64,000 bases of DNA, taken from positions 682,001-746,000 of the forward strand of contig NZ_CP015225.1 in the NCBI RefSeq assembly GCF_001623525.1. Direction: 5' to 3'. Made by a program: the position numbers and the translations under genes. Below, in pieces: positions 46,432-54,679 of this stretch. This stretch comes from Pseudomonas fluorescens. GTDB taxonomy: Bacteria; Pseudomonadota; Gammaproteobacteria; Pseudomonadales; Pseudomonadaceae. The first letter of the stretch is position 1. Each line of letters begins with the position of its first letter. The notes under the pieces are model-generated. The model was not told the DNA's origin. It was given only the letters and a program-made list of their open reading frames with translations, and ran no database searches.

Positions 46432-46725
46432 TCAGACCACCGGGAAACTATTGAAGTCCACGCTCCTGGCCAGGCGGTTGTCGATCAGGCTGATGAAACC
46501 TTGCACTTCCGGACAGTTGAAGTGGGCTTGCATGGCCGCCTCCGATTGCCAGCGGGCGCTGACGTTCCAGCGGTCGCCATCGTCCGGGCAACGGTCGACC
46601 ATATAGGCGTCGCAGCCCGGCATGGCGCGCAAGGTCTCGACGATTTGCTGCAATTGCCGGCCCAGTTCTTCCGAGCGACCGGCGGCGGCTTGCACCTGTA
46701 CGGTATTGATCACTTGGCGAGACAT
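46432..46725 (-). CDS. ABM-domain (quinol monooxygenase-like) protein
   Basis: 97 residues, a full antibiotic-biosynthesis-monooxygenase domain: V-Q-V-Q-A-A-A-G-R-S-E-E-L at the start, M-P-G-C-D-A-Y in the middle and A-R-W-Q-S-E-A-A-M-Q-A-H-F near the end. Dimeric ferredoxin-like fold. AGGAG precedes the start. It follows pdxR's gene end by 125 bp; no operon partner is evident. Confidence 0.82.
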   Translation of the reverse strand: MSRQVINTVQVQAAAGRSEELGRQLQQIVETLRAMPGCDAYMVDRCPDDGDRWNVSARWQSEAAMQAHFNCPEVQGFISLIDNRLARSVDFNSFPVV

Positions 46726-46850
46726 TGTTCAGGCTCCTGAATCAAGTCGAATGGGTTTGCTCGACGCTCTCAACCACACCCGTGCAGGATAGGCCTGGCG
46801 GTGCGAGGCTCAAACAGCCAATGGGCGGATAAATGCCCAGTCCAATCGCC

Positions 46851-48284
46851 TCAGGCGACCTGCTGCAAGATATCTCGCAAACGGTCGAGGGCGATGTCGA
46901 TGTCCAGGGTTTCGATAGCGCCGAAACCAAAGAACAGGCCCGACCGCACCGGGGCCTCGTTGAAAAAGCCGTCGAGGCTGTAGAGCCCGACTTCGGCTTT
47001 TTTCGCCAGCTCGATCACCAGCGCCAGGTCCATCGGGACCTTGCACAACACCGCCATATGAAAGCCCGCGGTGGTGGGTACGGCCTCGAACCAGGGCGAC
47101 AAATCCCCGCCCATGCGGGCCAGGATTCGCTCGCGGCGCCCGGCATACAGCGTGTGGCAACGGCGGATGTGCTTGAGCAGGCAGCCCTCGGCGATGAACT
47201 TCGCCAACGCCCACTGGGGCAGGGTGGAGGTGTGCTGGTCGGTGAGGCGCTTGGCCAGGATCACTGCTTCAAGAATCGCTGGCGGCAGGATCGCATAGCC
47301 GAGCCGCAGTTCCGGCAACAAGGTCTTGGAGAAGGTGCCCACGTACGCGACGATCCCGCGCTCATCCAGGCTCTGCAACGAATCGGCGGGCCGGCCTTCG
47401 TAGCGGAATTCGCTGTCGTAGTCGTCTTCGATGATGATTGCCCCCAGCTCATAGGCCCGCGCCAGCAGGGCGTTGCGGCGGGCCTGGCTCATGGGCATGC
47501 CCAAGGGAAACTGGTGGGAGGGCGTCACATAAATCAGCCGCGTGCCGTCGGGGATCAGGTCGACCCGCATGCCTTGCTCGTCCACCGGAATCCCGGCCAC
47601 CGTGGCGCCGTGGGAGCCAAACAGCAGGCGCGCCGGCGGATAACCCGGGTCCTCCATGGCCACCAGGCTGCCCGATCGGGTCAAGACCCGCGAGATCAGA
47701 TCCAGGGCCTGTTGCGCGCCGTTGCAGACCACGACGTCTTCATCTTGGCAATTGACCCCGCGGGAAAACGCGATGTGCCGGGCAATGGCATTGCGCAGCG
47801 ACGGCAGGCCTTCGGGCTGGCTGTAGAAGCCCTTGGCACTGGCAATCTGACGCAGCGCATGGGCGGTGCAGCGGCGCCAGTCGTCCAGCGGAAACTGACC
47901 CTTGCCCGTGGCGCCGCCGATGAAGTCGTAGCGCAACGCACCTTCGAGGGTGGGATGGCGCATCAGGTCGGGCATGGTGCGCCAGGCTTCGACGACGTCG
48001 GCACCGGCCAGCTCGCGGTGGCTCTGCTTGCGCACGATCCTGGCCGGCCGTGCGTTGACGTAGGTGCCTTTGCCAATGATGCCGGTGAGCAGGTTTTCGT
48101 AGGTCAGTTGGGCGTAGGTGTCGGAGACGGTCTTGCGCGAGACGCCCAGTTGCTCGGCCAGCAGGCGGCTGGGTGGGAGCTGCGTGCCGGCCGCCAGGCG
48201 ACCGCTTTCGATGGCGCTGCGCAATTGTTGATACAACTGGCCCGACAGGTCCTTGCGGCCGTTGATGACAACATGAAGTTCCAT
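46851..48284 (-). CDS. MocR/PdxR-type PLP-dependent transcriptional regulator
   Basis: 477 residues. Residues 1-78 form the GntR winged helix (P-S-R-L-L-A-E-Q-L-G-V-S-R-K-T-V-S-D-T-Y). After a linker, a type-I aminotransferase fold with N-G-A-Q-Q-A-L-D-L, E-D-D-Y-D-S-E-F-R-Y and the PLP Lys in G-T-F-S-K-T-L-L-P (about 320). It is divergent from the AhpD-like gene, the usual layout for a MocR target, so it probably controls that gene. Confidence 0.87.
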   Translation of the reverse strand: MELHVVINGRKDLSGQLYQQLRSAIESGRLAAGTQLPPSRLLAEQLGVSRKTVSDTYAQLTYENLLTGIIGKGTYVNARPARIVRKQSHRELAGADVVEAWRTMPDLMRHPTLEGALRYDFIGGATGKGQFPLDDWRRCTAHALRQIASAKGFYSQPEGLPSLRNAIARHIAFSRGVNCQDEDVVVCNGAQQALDLISRVLTRSGSLVAMEDPGYPPARLLFGSHGATVAGIPVDEQGMRVDLIPDGTRLIYVTPSHQFPLGMPMSQARRNALLARAYELGAIIIEDDYDSEFRYEGRPADSLQSLDERGIVAYVGTFSKTLLPELRLGYAILPPAILEAVILAKRLTDQHTSTLPQWALAKFIAEGCLLKHIRRCHTLYAGRRERILARMGGDLSPWFEAVPTTAGFHMAVLCKVPMDLALVIELAKKAEVGLYSLDGFFNEAPVRSGLFFGFGAIETLDIDIALDRLRDILQQVA

Positions 48285-48479
48285 ACCCGCAAGCTCCTGG
48301 GCGATTGTTTGGCGGCCAGCGTCAAAGGCGCAAGATTACCCGCATTGTGCGACTGCATAGAAGTTGCGTAGGGAAAATCCTGTGCATTGGACTTGTCCCC
48401 GGTTTTTTCGCCGAATTGGACCTGTTATTGACCGGCACCAGGGCCTACCGTGAAAGTCTCGAACACCACGGAGCCCGCC

Positions 48480-48920
48480 ATGAGCCCGCGTCTGGATTAC
48501 TACACTGCATCCCCCGGGGCGATGCGAGCCATGATCGGCCTGGAAGCCCTGACCAGCCGCCTGAGTATCGAACCTGCGCTGCTGCACTTGATCAAGATCC
48601 GCGCTTCACAACTCAATGGCTGTGCCTTCTGCACTGACATGCATTCGGTGGAGGCCCGACGCCAGGGCGAGACCGAGCGCCGGCTCTACGCGGTGGCGGT
48701 GTGGCGCGACAGCGGTTTTTTCACGGCCCGTGAACGCGCCGCCCTGGCCTGGACCGAGGCGGTGACGCTGTTGGCTGAAAGCCAGGTGCCGGACGAAATC
48801 TATGCCCAGGCCCGGGCCTGTTTCAGCGAGGAGGAATTGGTGGACCTGACCCTGGCGATCAGCACCATCAACAGCTGGAACCGGCTGGCGGTGAGTTTTC
48901 GCCAGAGTCCCAGTGCTTGA
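48480..48920 (+). CDS. Carboxymuconolactone decarboxylase/AhpD-like protein
   Basis: 146 residues from ATG 48480, GGAG upstream (MSPRLDYYTASPGAMRAM). The alkylhydroperoxidase AhpD-core motif C-A-F-C-T-D-M-H (Cys48, Cys51, His55) is complete. Such proteins are peroxide- or disulfide-reducing or simply CMD-like with unknown substrate. Divergent from the MocR-type regulator across a 195-bp region. Confidence 0.84.
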   Translation: MSPRLDYYTASPGAMRAMIGLEALTSRLSIEPALLHLIKIRASQLNGCAFCTDMHSVEARRQGETERRLYAVAVWRDSGFFTARERAALAWTEAVTLLAESQVPDEIYAQARACFSEEELVDLTLAISTINSWNRLAVSFRQSPSA

Positions 48921-48957
48921 TTGCCAATCCTGAAGGAGACTGTGGCGAGCTGCTTTT

Positions 48958-49087
48958 GTGGCGAGGGGATTTATCCCCGTTGGGCTGCGTAGCGGCCCAA
49001 AAAACAAAGAACTCAATCTATCTGACATACCGAGCTGTCAGGCTTTAGGGCCGCTCGCGCCCCAACGGGGATAAATCCCCTCGCCAC
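48958..49087. repeat. REPIN 11 (GGGGAT-stem type)
   Basis: Both REPs carry the GGGGATTTATCCCC stem. The inner hairpins GGGCTGCGTAGCGGCCC and GGGCCGCTCGCGCCC have diverged. Confidence 0.88.
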
Positions 49088-49100
49088 AAAAGCGGCGTCG

Positions 49101-49442
49101 TTACTTGAGCAGCGGCGAGGTCCCCGAGGTAGCCGGCGGCCGTTGGGGCTTGACCGAAGTGCCGAATGTATTGCCCATGCGCACCCCCGTGGCCGCCGGG
49201 GTAGCCAGGCCAATGCTGTTCGGAGCGCGCTCGTTGACCGGCACATTCATGGCGTCCTGGGCCTGTTGCGCCGCCTTCGCGGCCTGGGGGTCGTTGCCCA
49301 TCTGCCGACTCAGGCAGTTGTAGTCGGGGGTCTTGTAACCGCCAACGGTTACCTCGATACAGGTCGGGGCTTCTTCACCCTGGGCCCCGGGCAGGGCCAT
49401 GAACAGCCCGAGGCCTGCCATCATGTTCATCCACGGTTTCAT
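49101..49442 (-). CDS. Small exported hypothetical protein
   Basis: 113 residues. Signal peptide MKPWMNMMAGLGLFMALPGAQG, mature part with one Cys pair (C-I-E-V, Y-N-C-L) and an Ala/Gln-rich helix K-A-A-Q-Q-A-Q-D-A; Pro/Ser/Thr-rich C-terminus. AGGAGG spaced 6 nt before ATG. Family not recognised. Divergent from vreA over a 139-bp region with a Pho box. Confidence 0.7.
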   Translation of the reverse strand: MKPWMNMMAGLGLFMALPGAQGEEAPTCIEVTVGGYKTPDYNCLSRQMGNDPQAAKAAQQAQDAMNVPVNERAPNSIGLATPAATGVRMGNTFGTSVKPQRPPATSGTSPLLK

Positions 49443-49520
49443 CTGCGACCTCCTGGCCCGCCGCAGCGGACGGTGCGTTGTCAGGGCACCAGTCTAGTGC
49501 GGCCTGGAGGATTTGTATCG

Positions 49521-49538
49521 GTTGTCATACGACATTCA
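49521..49538 (+). promoter_or_regulatory. Pho box upstream of vreA
   Basis: TTGTCAT, 4 bp (ACGA), CATTCAT: a 7-4-7 direct repeat fitting the PhoB site (CTGTCAT twice at 11-bp spacing; first half 6/7, second 5/7), ending 43 bp before the vreA start. It predicts induction of vreAIR by phosphate starvation, as known for the P. aeruginosa counterpart. Confidence 0.65.
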
Positions 49539-49581
49539 TAAACACCCCTCAGGATGACGATTTTCAACGGATACGTCAGTC

Positions 49582-50280
49582 GTGCAGCAGGGCAGAGCCG
49601 GGGGCGGACGCGGACGTGGATTGACCAGGGCGCCCTTGGGGTGGCTGATGGTGTTGCTGTGTCTGCTGGCCGGGCCGATCCAGGCGGTCGGCCTGGTGGA
49701 CCTGGACATCGCGCCCCAGGAACTGACCACGGCGCTGGAGCAGTTCAGCCGGGCGACGGGCATGGCGGTGCTGGTGGACCATCAGTTGTCGAGCCAGCGT
49801 CATACGCTGGGTGTCCAGGGGCAGTTCACACCTTCCGAAGGGTTGAGGGTGTTGCTCAGCGGCACCGGACTGGCGGCGCACTATGCCCGGGCGGATGCGT
49901 TCACATTGCAGCCGGTGCGGGTCCGAGAGGTGCCGCTGCCTCCCGGCGTCACCCCAGGCTTGAGTGACAGCAACTACGCGGCAGCGATCCAGGCGGTCAT
50001 CCAGCGCAATTTGTGTCGTTCACCGTTGACCCGCCCAGGCAGTTTCCGGGCGGTGCTGCAAGTGTGGATCGGCCGGGACGGCGTGGTCCAGCACAGTCGC
50101 CTGGTCAGTTCCACGGGCGACCTGATGCGGGACAAGGCCTTGGTCAACAGTTTGCAGAACCTCAGGATCGACCGCCCGGCGCCCAGCTCGTTGCGCCAGC
50201 CGGTGACCCTGCTTTTGTTACCCGACTTATCAGGAAGAAGCATGGAATGCATAGCAGGGGAAGGGGTGTCCGGGCGATGA
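49582..50280 (+). CDS. vreA: VreA-like cell-surface signalling protein (STN plus TonB-like domain)
   Basis: 232 residues if started at GTG 49582; an in-frame ATG at 49648 would shorten the N-terminus but still keep the hydrophobic segment W-L-M-V-L-L-C-L-L-A-G. An STN domain follows (L-D-I-A-P-Q-E-L-T-T-A-L-E-Q-F-S-R-A-T-G), as in TonB-dependent transducers and secretins. The C-terminal half (A-I-Q-A-V-I-Q-R-N-L ... V-L-Q-V-W-I-G-R-D-G) resembles a TonB C-terminal domain. There is no receptor barrel, as in P. aeruginosa VreA. It overlaps vreI by 4 bp. Confidence 0.75.
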   Translation: MQQGRAGGGRGRGLTRAPLGWLMVLLCLLAGPIQAVGLVDLDIAPQELTTALEQFSRATGMAVLVDHQLSSQRHTLGVQGQFTPSEGLRVLLSGTGLAAHYARADAFTLQPVRVREVPLPPGVTPGLSDSNYAAAIQAVIQRNLCRSPLTRPGSFRAVLQVWIGRDGVVQHSRLVSSTGDLMRDKALVNSLQNLRIDRPAPSSLRQPVTLLLLPDLSGRSMECIAGEGVSGR

Positions 50281-50822
50281 AAGACTCCGGTCGCAGCCCG
50301 TTGGTGAGGTTGTTCCTCACCTCGTATGAGGATTTCAAGGTGCGCCTGCGCAGACGCCTGGGCTCCGAGGAACTGGCCAACGATGTGTTGCATGAAACCT
50401 ACCTGCGGGTCGATCGCATGGTCGATACCCAGGAGATTGCCCAGCCCAACGCTTATTTGTATCGCATGGCCCTGAATATCGCCGCCGACCGCCGGCAGGC
50501 CGATGCGCGTTTGCTCACGGGCGATGAAATCGAGGAATTGCTGCAGGTCTCGGATGAAGCGCTGGATCCGGCCCGTGTGGTGGGTGGGCAGAAGGAGCTG
50601 CAGACCCTGCTCAAGGCCTTGTACGAACTGCCGGCACGCCGCCGCAGGATCTTCATCGCCGCACGCCTGGAGGAAGCACCGCACCTGGAAATATCCCAGC
50701 GCTTCGGTATTTCCACGCGCATGGTGGAGAAGGAAATCAAGGCTGCGTTGGGGCACTGCGCCCTGCGCCTGGAAAGAAAAGTCATTCAGCGGTTCGGTCC
50801 CGGCGCGGGAAAACCGTCTTGA
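50277..50822 (+). CDS. vreI: VreI-like ECF sigma factor
   Basis: 181 residues from the ATG overlapping the vreA stop (ATGA). Region 2 with L-R-R-R-L-G-S-E-E-L-A-N-D-V-L-H-E-T-Y-L-R-V, and region 4 helix-turn-helix L-P-A-R-R-R-R-I-F-I-A-A-R-L and I-S-Q-R-F-G-I-S-T-R-M-V-E-K-E-I. FecI-type (iron-starvation-like) ECF class. In P. aeruginosa this sigma factor activates the hxc and other genes at low phosphate. Confidence 0.85.
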   Translation: MKDSGRSPLVRLFLTSYEDFKVRLRRRLGSEELANDVLHETYLRVDRMVDTQEIAQPNAYLYRMALNIAADRRQADARLLTGDEIEELLQVSDEALDPARVVGGQKELQTLLKALYELPARRRRIFIAARLEEAPHLEISQRFGISTRMVEKEIKAALGHCALRLERKVIQRFGPGAGKPS

Positions 50823-50847
50823 GAGTAGAGACCCGACCCTTTCGTGA

Positions 50848-51801
50848 GTGTGTGTGCGCTTGAACATCTTCAGCATCGCTTCCCCTGACGCCACGCCCCA
50901 GGCCCGATTGGCCGGCGAGGCCCGAGACTGGCTGATCCTGCTGACCTCGGGACGCGCCACCGTGGCCGATGCCCGGGCCTTGCGCCTGTGGTGCGGGCAG
51001 AGCCCCGAACATGCGCAGGCCTTCGAACAGGCCAAGGCGTTGTGGCAGGGGCTGCAACCGGCCGCCGCAGCGTTGCAGGCGCCCCGGCATTTCGGCCGCC
51101 GGGCGTTGCTGGGTGGCGCCATCGCGGCATCGGCGGCCTTCCTGCTGATCCGCGCCACGGTGCCAGGCGGTGTTTCCGGGCTGGGAGCCGACTACGTCAC
51201 CGACGTCGGCGAACAGCGCCGCGTGGAACTGGCCGAAGGCGTCAGCCTGGAACTCAATACCCAGACCCGCCTCAGTCACCGCGCGCTGGCCGATGGCGGA
51301 CAAGGACTGGAATTGCTCAGCGGCGAGATTGAAGTGCAGGGGCGCAGTGCCCAGGTGGTCAGCGTCCAGGCCGGCGCCGGCTGGATCAGCGCCGCCCAGG
51401 CACGCTTCAACATCCGCTACACCGACCAGAGCGTCTGCGCGACCTGCCTGGAGGGCGTGGTGCAGGTCGAGGTGCAAGGCCGGCGGTTTCGCCTGGAGCC
51501 GGGCATGCAGATGACTTACGAGCCTCACCAGGTGGGCGCGCCCAAGCGTGCCGATGTGTCGGCCGCCATTGCCTGGCGTGAGCAGGTGTTGGTGTTCAAC
51601 GACGCGACCCTGGCCAGCGTCATCGACGAAATCAACCGCTACCGTCCCGGCATGTTGCTGCTGCTCAACCGCGAACTGGGGCAGCGCAAGGTCCAGGCGC
51701 GGTTTCGCCTCGACCAGTTGGCGGGCGTGGCGCTGTTGATCCGCGATGCCTACGGCGCCAAATGCACCGAGTTGCCGGGTGGCGTGGTGGTGCTGAGCTG
51801 A
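50848..51801 (+). CDS. vreR: VreR-like FecR-type anti-sigma regulator
   Basis: 317 residues if started at GTG 50848; a TTG at 50860 is an alternative, and the start is uncertain. A cytosolic DUF4880-type N-terminus (W-L-I-L-L-T-S-G-R-A-T-V-A-D-A-R-A-L-R-L-W), one TM helix about 88-104 (L-G-G-A-I-A-A-S-A-A-F-L-L), then the periplasmic FecR domain (D-V-G-E-Q-R-R-V-E-L-A-E-G-V-S) and a C-terminal STN-like segment. Inhibits and conveys the signal to VreI. Confidence 0.83.
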   Translation: MCVRLNIFSIASPDATPQARLAGEARDWLILLTSGRATVADARALRLWCGQSPEHAQAFEQAKALWQGLQPAAAALQAPRHFGRRALLGGAIAASAAFLLIRATVPGGVSGLGADYVTDVGEQRRVELAEGVSLELNTQTRLSHRALADGGQGLELLSGEIEVQGRSAQVVSVQAGAGWISAAQARFNIRYTDQSVCATCLEGVVQVEVQGRRFRLEPGMQMTYEPHQVGAPKRADVSAAIAWREQVLVFNDATLASVIDEINRYRPGMLLLLNRELGQRKVQARFRLDQLAGVALLIRDAYGAKCTELPGGVVVLS

Positions 51802-51824
51802 GGCCTGCGGCGCTTGGCGAGCCC

Positions 51825-51968
51825 CATCGCGAGCAAGCTCGCTCCCACAAGGGGCCCTGTGTTGTGCCCAAATCTTGAGGTCACCCGTTAACGCTGTGGG
51901 AGCGAGCTTGCTCGCGATGAGGCCGGTACATTCGACATCATCCTTGACAGACCCACCGCTATCGCGAG
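51825..51968. repeat. REP pair of the second family between vreR and hxcW
   Basis: CATCGCGAGCAAGCTCGCTCCCACA (51825-51848 region) and TGTGGGAGCGAGCTTGCTCGCGATG with a further partial copy CCGCTATCGCGAGC abutting the hxcW stop codon at 51969. It occupies nearly the entire convergent gap. Confidence 0.85.
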
Positions 51969-52580
51969 CTAATCCAGCGGCCCCAGCACCTGTCGATACT
52001 GCTCGGCGCCTTGGGGTGTCTGGCGGGTCAGGCTGATTTCGATGCCCATCGGGTTTTCCTGGCGGTTGCCGCTGAGTTTGCGCCAGCCTTTTTCCGTGTC
52101 CCAATACCGCAGTCCGGCATCGCTGACGTCACTGAGCACCGCCACGCCCGGGCCGGGTGCGGGCAGTGGGTAGCGACTGCGGGCCTGGCCTTGGGCGCGG
52201 TAAAGCGTGTCACCCTTGAGCCACCAGCGCACCCGTTGCAACTCGCCCTCCTGGGTCGCCGCCACGCGAATCACATCCAGGCGGAAGCCCCGACCTTCGG
52301 TGCTGCGCACGGTGAGGGCGGGCGGGGCGGTCGAGGGCTGGTCGTCGACGCCGGGTTTGACCGGTTCACTCAGCTCGATGCTGGCGCGCAGGGCCACGTC
52401 GCGCTCCAGTTGGTTCAACACCCGCAGCAGCGCTTCGGTCTGCTCGGTACTGGCCTGCAAATGGCTGTCGGCACGAGTCACGCTGTCCAGCCCGCGCCAG
52501 GCGATCAGGCTGACCACCGCCATCAGCAGGATCGTCACCATCACTTCCAGCAAGGTGAAGCCTGTCTGCCGGGCGCTCAT
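51969..52580 (-). CDS. hxcW: Type II secretion minor pseudopilin, GspJ type
   Basis: 203 residues from ATG 52580, overlapping hxcU as ATGA. Prepilin signal M-S-A-R-Q-T-G/F-T-L-L-E-V-M, cleaved after Gly7 with Glu at +5, followed by the hydrophobic helix. GspJ-like body. Together with HxcU/V/X it forms the pseudopilus tip. On the opposite strand to hxcT-S. Confidence 0.83.
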   Translation of the reverse strand: MSARQTGFTLLEVMVTILLMAVVSLIAWRGLDSVTRADSHLQASTEQTEALLRVLNQLERDVALRASIELSEPVKPGVDDQPSTAPPALTVRSTEGRGFRLDVIRVAATQEGELQRVRWWLKGDTLYRAQGQARSRYPLPAPGPGVAVLSDVSDAGLRYWDTEKGWRKLSGNRQENPMGIEISLTRQTPQGAEQYRQVLGPLD

Positions 52581-53029
52581 TGGAGTTGCACCCGCCCGGC
52601 GGCACTGCGTTGCACCGTGAGGCTGTTCACGCCGTCCGACAAGCGGATCTGCAAGGGCTCGCCGAGCCACTCGGCATTCAGCACGACCCGCTGCCTGGGC
52701 TCCACGCGAACCTCCATCGACGGGCTCTGCCAGCGACGTGGATGCAGTTGCGGGTCATCCTTGAAACGATCCAACCCGGTGCCTTGATCGGCGCGACGAC
52801 TGAAACCAAACCCCTTGGCGTCCCAGCGCCAGGTAATCGGTCGCCCGTCGGTGCGGGCTTCGGTCTGGGCCAGTTGCAGCAGTTGCACCAGCCGCTCGCC
52901 GTCCTGGCGCAGCAACTTCAACGGATCCGGCTTGATGCTCAGGCTCACGGCGGCGCTGGCAATGCCGATGATTACCAGCACCACCATCAGTTCGATCAGG
53001 GTGAAACCGCGTTGCTTGCCGAGGTTCAT
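52577..53029 (-). CDS. hxcU: Type II secretion minor pseudopilin, GspH type
   Basis: 150 residues from ATG 53029, AAGGAG 6 nt upstream. Prepilin motif M-N-L-G-K-Q-R-G/F-T-L-I-E-L-M. GspH-like C-terminal barrel with G-R-P-I-T-W-R-W-D. It begins 117 bp from the divergent hxcP. Confidence 0.83.
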   Translation of the reverse strand: MNLGKQRGFTLIELMVVLVIIGIASAAVSLSIKPDPLKLLRQDGERLVQLLQLAQTEARTDGRPITWRWDAKGFGFSRRADQGTGLDRFKDDPQLHPRRWQSPSMEVRVEPRQRVVLNAEWLGEPLQIRLSDGVNSLTVQRSAAGRVQLQ

Positions 53030-53145
53030 GCGCGCTCCTTTGCGTGAAACCATCCTGCACGGTGAAGATGATAAGGATGTGAAATAAAACGGAGAGAATT
53101 GACGCGTAGGCTGGACGCTGGAACAAAAAAAAGGAGATTCAGGCC

Positions 53146-53589
53146 ATGGCGTTCATCGAGCGTGTGTCCCCGGCGCAAATCGTCCAGGCCGTGGGTCTGT
53201 TGGCGGCGTTGGCCGGGGTGGCGACCTGGTCTTCGCTGCTGCTCACGTCGGCCGAGTCGCGCACGCCGGATGTCGCCCCGCAACGCATGGCCGAACGTTC
53301 CGATAACCCGGCGCTGCAATGGTTCTCCAACCAGACGGCAGCGGTGGATATCAAGGTCAGCGGTGTGATGGCCAGCACGCACACGCCCGTGGCGATCCTC
53401 AGTCTCAACGACGGACCGCCGCGCAGTTTCCTGGTCGGTGAAAGGGTGGCCCAAGGCGTACGGTTGGTAGCGATCGAGGCGCAGGCGGTGGTCATCGAAC
53501 GCGGTAATGGGCAGACCCGGTTGGTCCTGGCTCGGTTGCCGGATTCGGTGAGTTTGCCGTCCCTGACACGCCCCGAAAACCAGCGCTGA
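53146..53589 (+). CDS. hxcP: Type II secretion inner-membrane protein, GspC type
   Basis: 147 residues. One TM (V-Q-A-V-G-L-L-A-A-L-A-G-V-A-T-W) then the homology-region domain with I-K-V-S-G-V-M-A-S and S-F-L-V-G-E-R-V. No PDZ or coiled-coil domain, so much shorter than typical GspC (about 270). AAAAGGAG before the start. Links inner platform and secretin. Confidence 0.78.
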   Translation: MAFIERVSPAQIVQAVGLLAALAGVATWSSLLLTSAESRTPDVAPQRMAERSDNPALQWFSNQTAAVDIKVSGVMASTHTPVAILSLNDGPPRSFLVGERVAQGVRLVAIEAQAVVIERGNGQTRLVLARLPDSVSLPSLTRPENQR

Positions 53590-53595
53590 ACCTCT

Positions 53596-53687
53596 GTGGC
53601 GAGGGAGCTTGCTCCCGCTCGGTTGCGCAGCAACCGCAAGATTTTGGGGCCGCTTCGCGACCCAGCGGGAGCAAGCTCCCTCGCCAC
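53596..53687. repeat. REPIN 12 (short, GGGAGC-stem type)
   Basis: In the convergent gap of hxcP and hxcV, starting 6 bp past the hxcP stop; inner hairpins CGGTTGCGCAGCAACCG and GGGCCGCTTCGCGACCC. Confidence 0.88.
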
Positions 53688-53699
53688 AAGGGGCTGCCT

Positions 53700-54074
53700 T
53701 TATTTTTCCCGGCTGACCAACGTCTCCAGCCGAGCCAACGGCGGTGCTTCGCGACTGCGATCCGACACGCTCAGTTCAACCCGCAGCAGCCGGCCGTTTT
53801 CCGCCGGGCGCAGGTTCTGTTCGCAACGCAACAGCAATCGCCCCTGGTCGCATTCGAACACTTTCGAGCCCTGGGCAAAACGACCTTCCAGACGCAACTG
53901 CGCCAGTTGGCTGCGGGCGGCCAGCAGGGCGATGGATTTGTCCCGCAGCAGGCCGTTGCTCTGGGTCATCACCGCCGCCACGCGCACAGCGGCCGACATG
54001 GCCACGGCGATGATCGCCAGGGCCACCAGCACTTCGATCAGGGTGAAGCCGGCTTGTGGAGCGAGGCGTGGCAT
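53700..54074 (-). CDS. hxcV: Type II secretion minor pseudopilin, GspI type
   Basis: 124 residues. Prepilin motif A-P-Q-A-G/F-T-L-I-E-V-L with Gly9, hydrophobic helix, then L-R-L-E-G-R-F and C-x-Q-G-R-L-L-L-R-C. It is divergent from hxcT over a 147-bp gap. Confidence 0.82.
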   Translation of the reverse strand: MPRLAPQAGFTLIEVLVALAIIAVAMSAAVRVAAVMTQSNGLLRDKSIALLAARSQLAQLRLEGRFAQGSKVFECDQGRLLLRCEQNLRPAENGRLLRVELSVSDRSREAPPLARLETLVSREK

Positions 54075-54221
54075 GGCGCGGGCTCGGGGTGAGGGCAGCC
54101 TTGAAGATTAGCCGGCGTTCGTGACCAATTGACGACGCAAGCTCCTGAGCAATTTCAATATCACTGACATATTTTCTTGCAACACTGCGCCTCGAATCGA
54201 ATCCAGCGAAGGACCGTCGAG

Positions 54222-54671
54222 ATGCAGATCGCCCGTTACAACGCCCGTTCCCAAGGCCCTCGTGGGCAGCGGGGTTTCACCCTGATCGAAATCATGGTCG
54301 TGGTGGTGATCCTCGGCATCCTGGCGGCGATGGTGGTGCCCAAGGTGCTCGACCGTCCCGACCAGGCGCGGGCAACGGCGGCGAAACAGGACATTGGCGG
54401 CCTGATGCAAGCCCTGAAGCTGTATCGCCTGGACCACGGCAGTTACCCGAGCATGAACCAGGGCCTCAAAGTGCTGGTGGAGAAACCGGCCGATGCGAAA
54501 AACGGCACCTGGCGTTCCTACCTCGAGCGCCTGCCCAACGACCCGTGGGGCCGCCCCTACAACTACCTCAACCCGGGTGCCAACGGCGAAGTCGATATCT
54601 TTTCCCTGGGGGCCGACGGCCAGCCTGACGGCGACGGCGTGAATGCCGACATTGGCTCCTGGCAGTTGTAA
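54222..54671 (+). CDS. hxcT: Type II secretion major pseudopilin, GspG type
   Basis: 149 residues from ATG 54222, AAGGA 8 nt upstream. Leader up to G-Q-R-G/F-T-L-I-E-I-M-V-V, Gly18. The GspG-specific calcium-loop region P-N-D-P-W-G-R-P-Y-N-Y-L-N-P-G and S-L-G-A-D-G-Q-P-D-G-D-G. First gene of the seven-gene run hxcT-X-Y-Z-Q-R-S. Confidence 0.88.
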   Translation: MQIARYNARSQGPRGQRGFTLIEIMVVVVILGILAAMVVPKVLDRPDQARATAAKQDIGGLMQALKLYRLDHGSYPSMNQGLKVLVEKPADAKNGTWRSYLERLPNDPWGRPYNYLNPGANGEVDIFSLGADGQPDGDGVNADIGSWQL

Positions 54672-54679
54672 GGGCCGTG

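Noticed and set aside
54160..54185. Pho box-like sequence before hxcT (CTGACAT ... TCTTGCA)
   Set aside because: The second half matches PhoB consensus poorly; not listed as a site.
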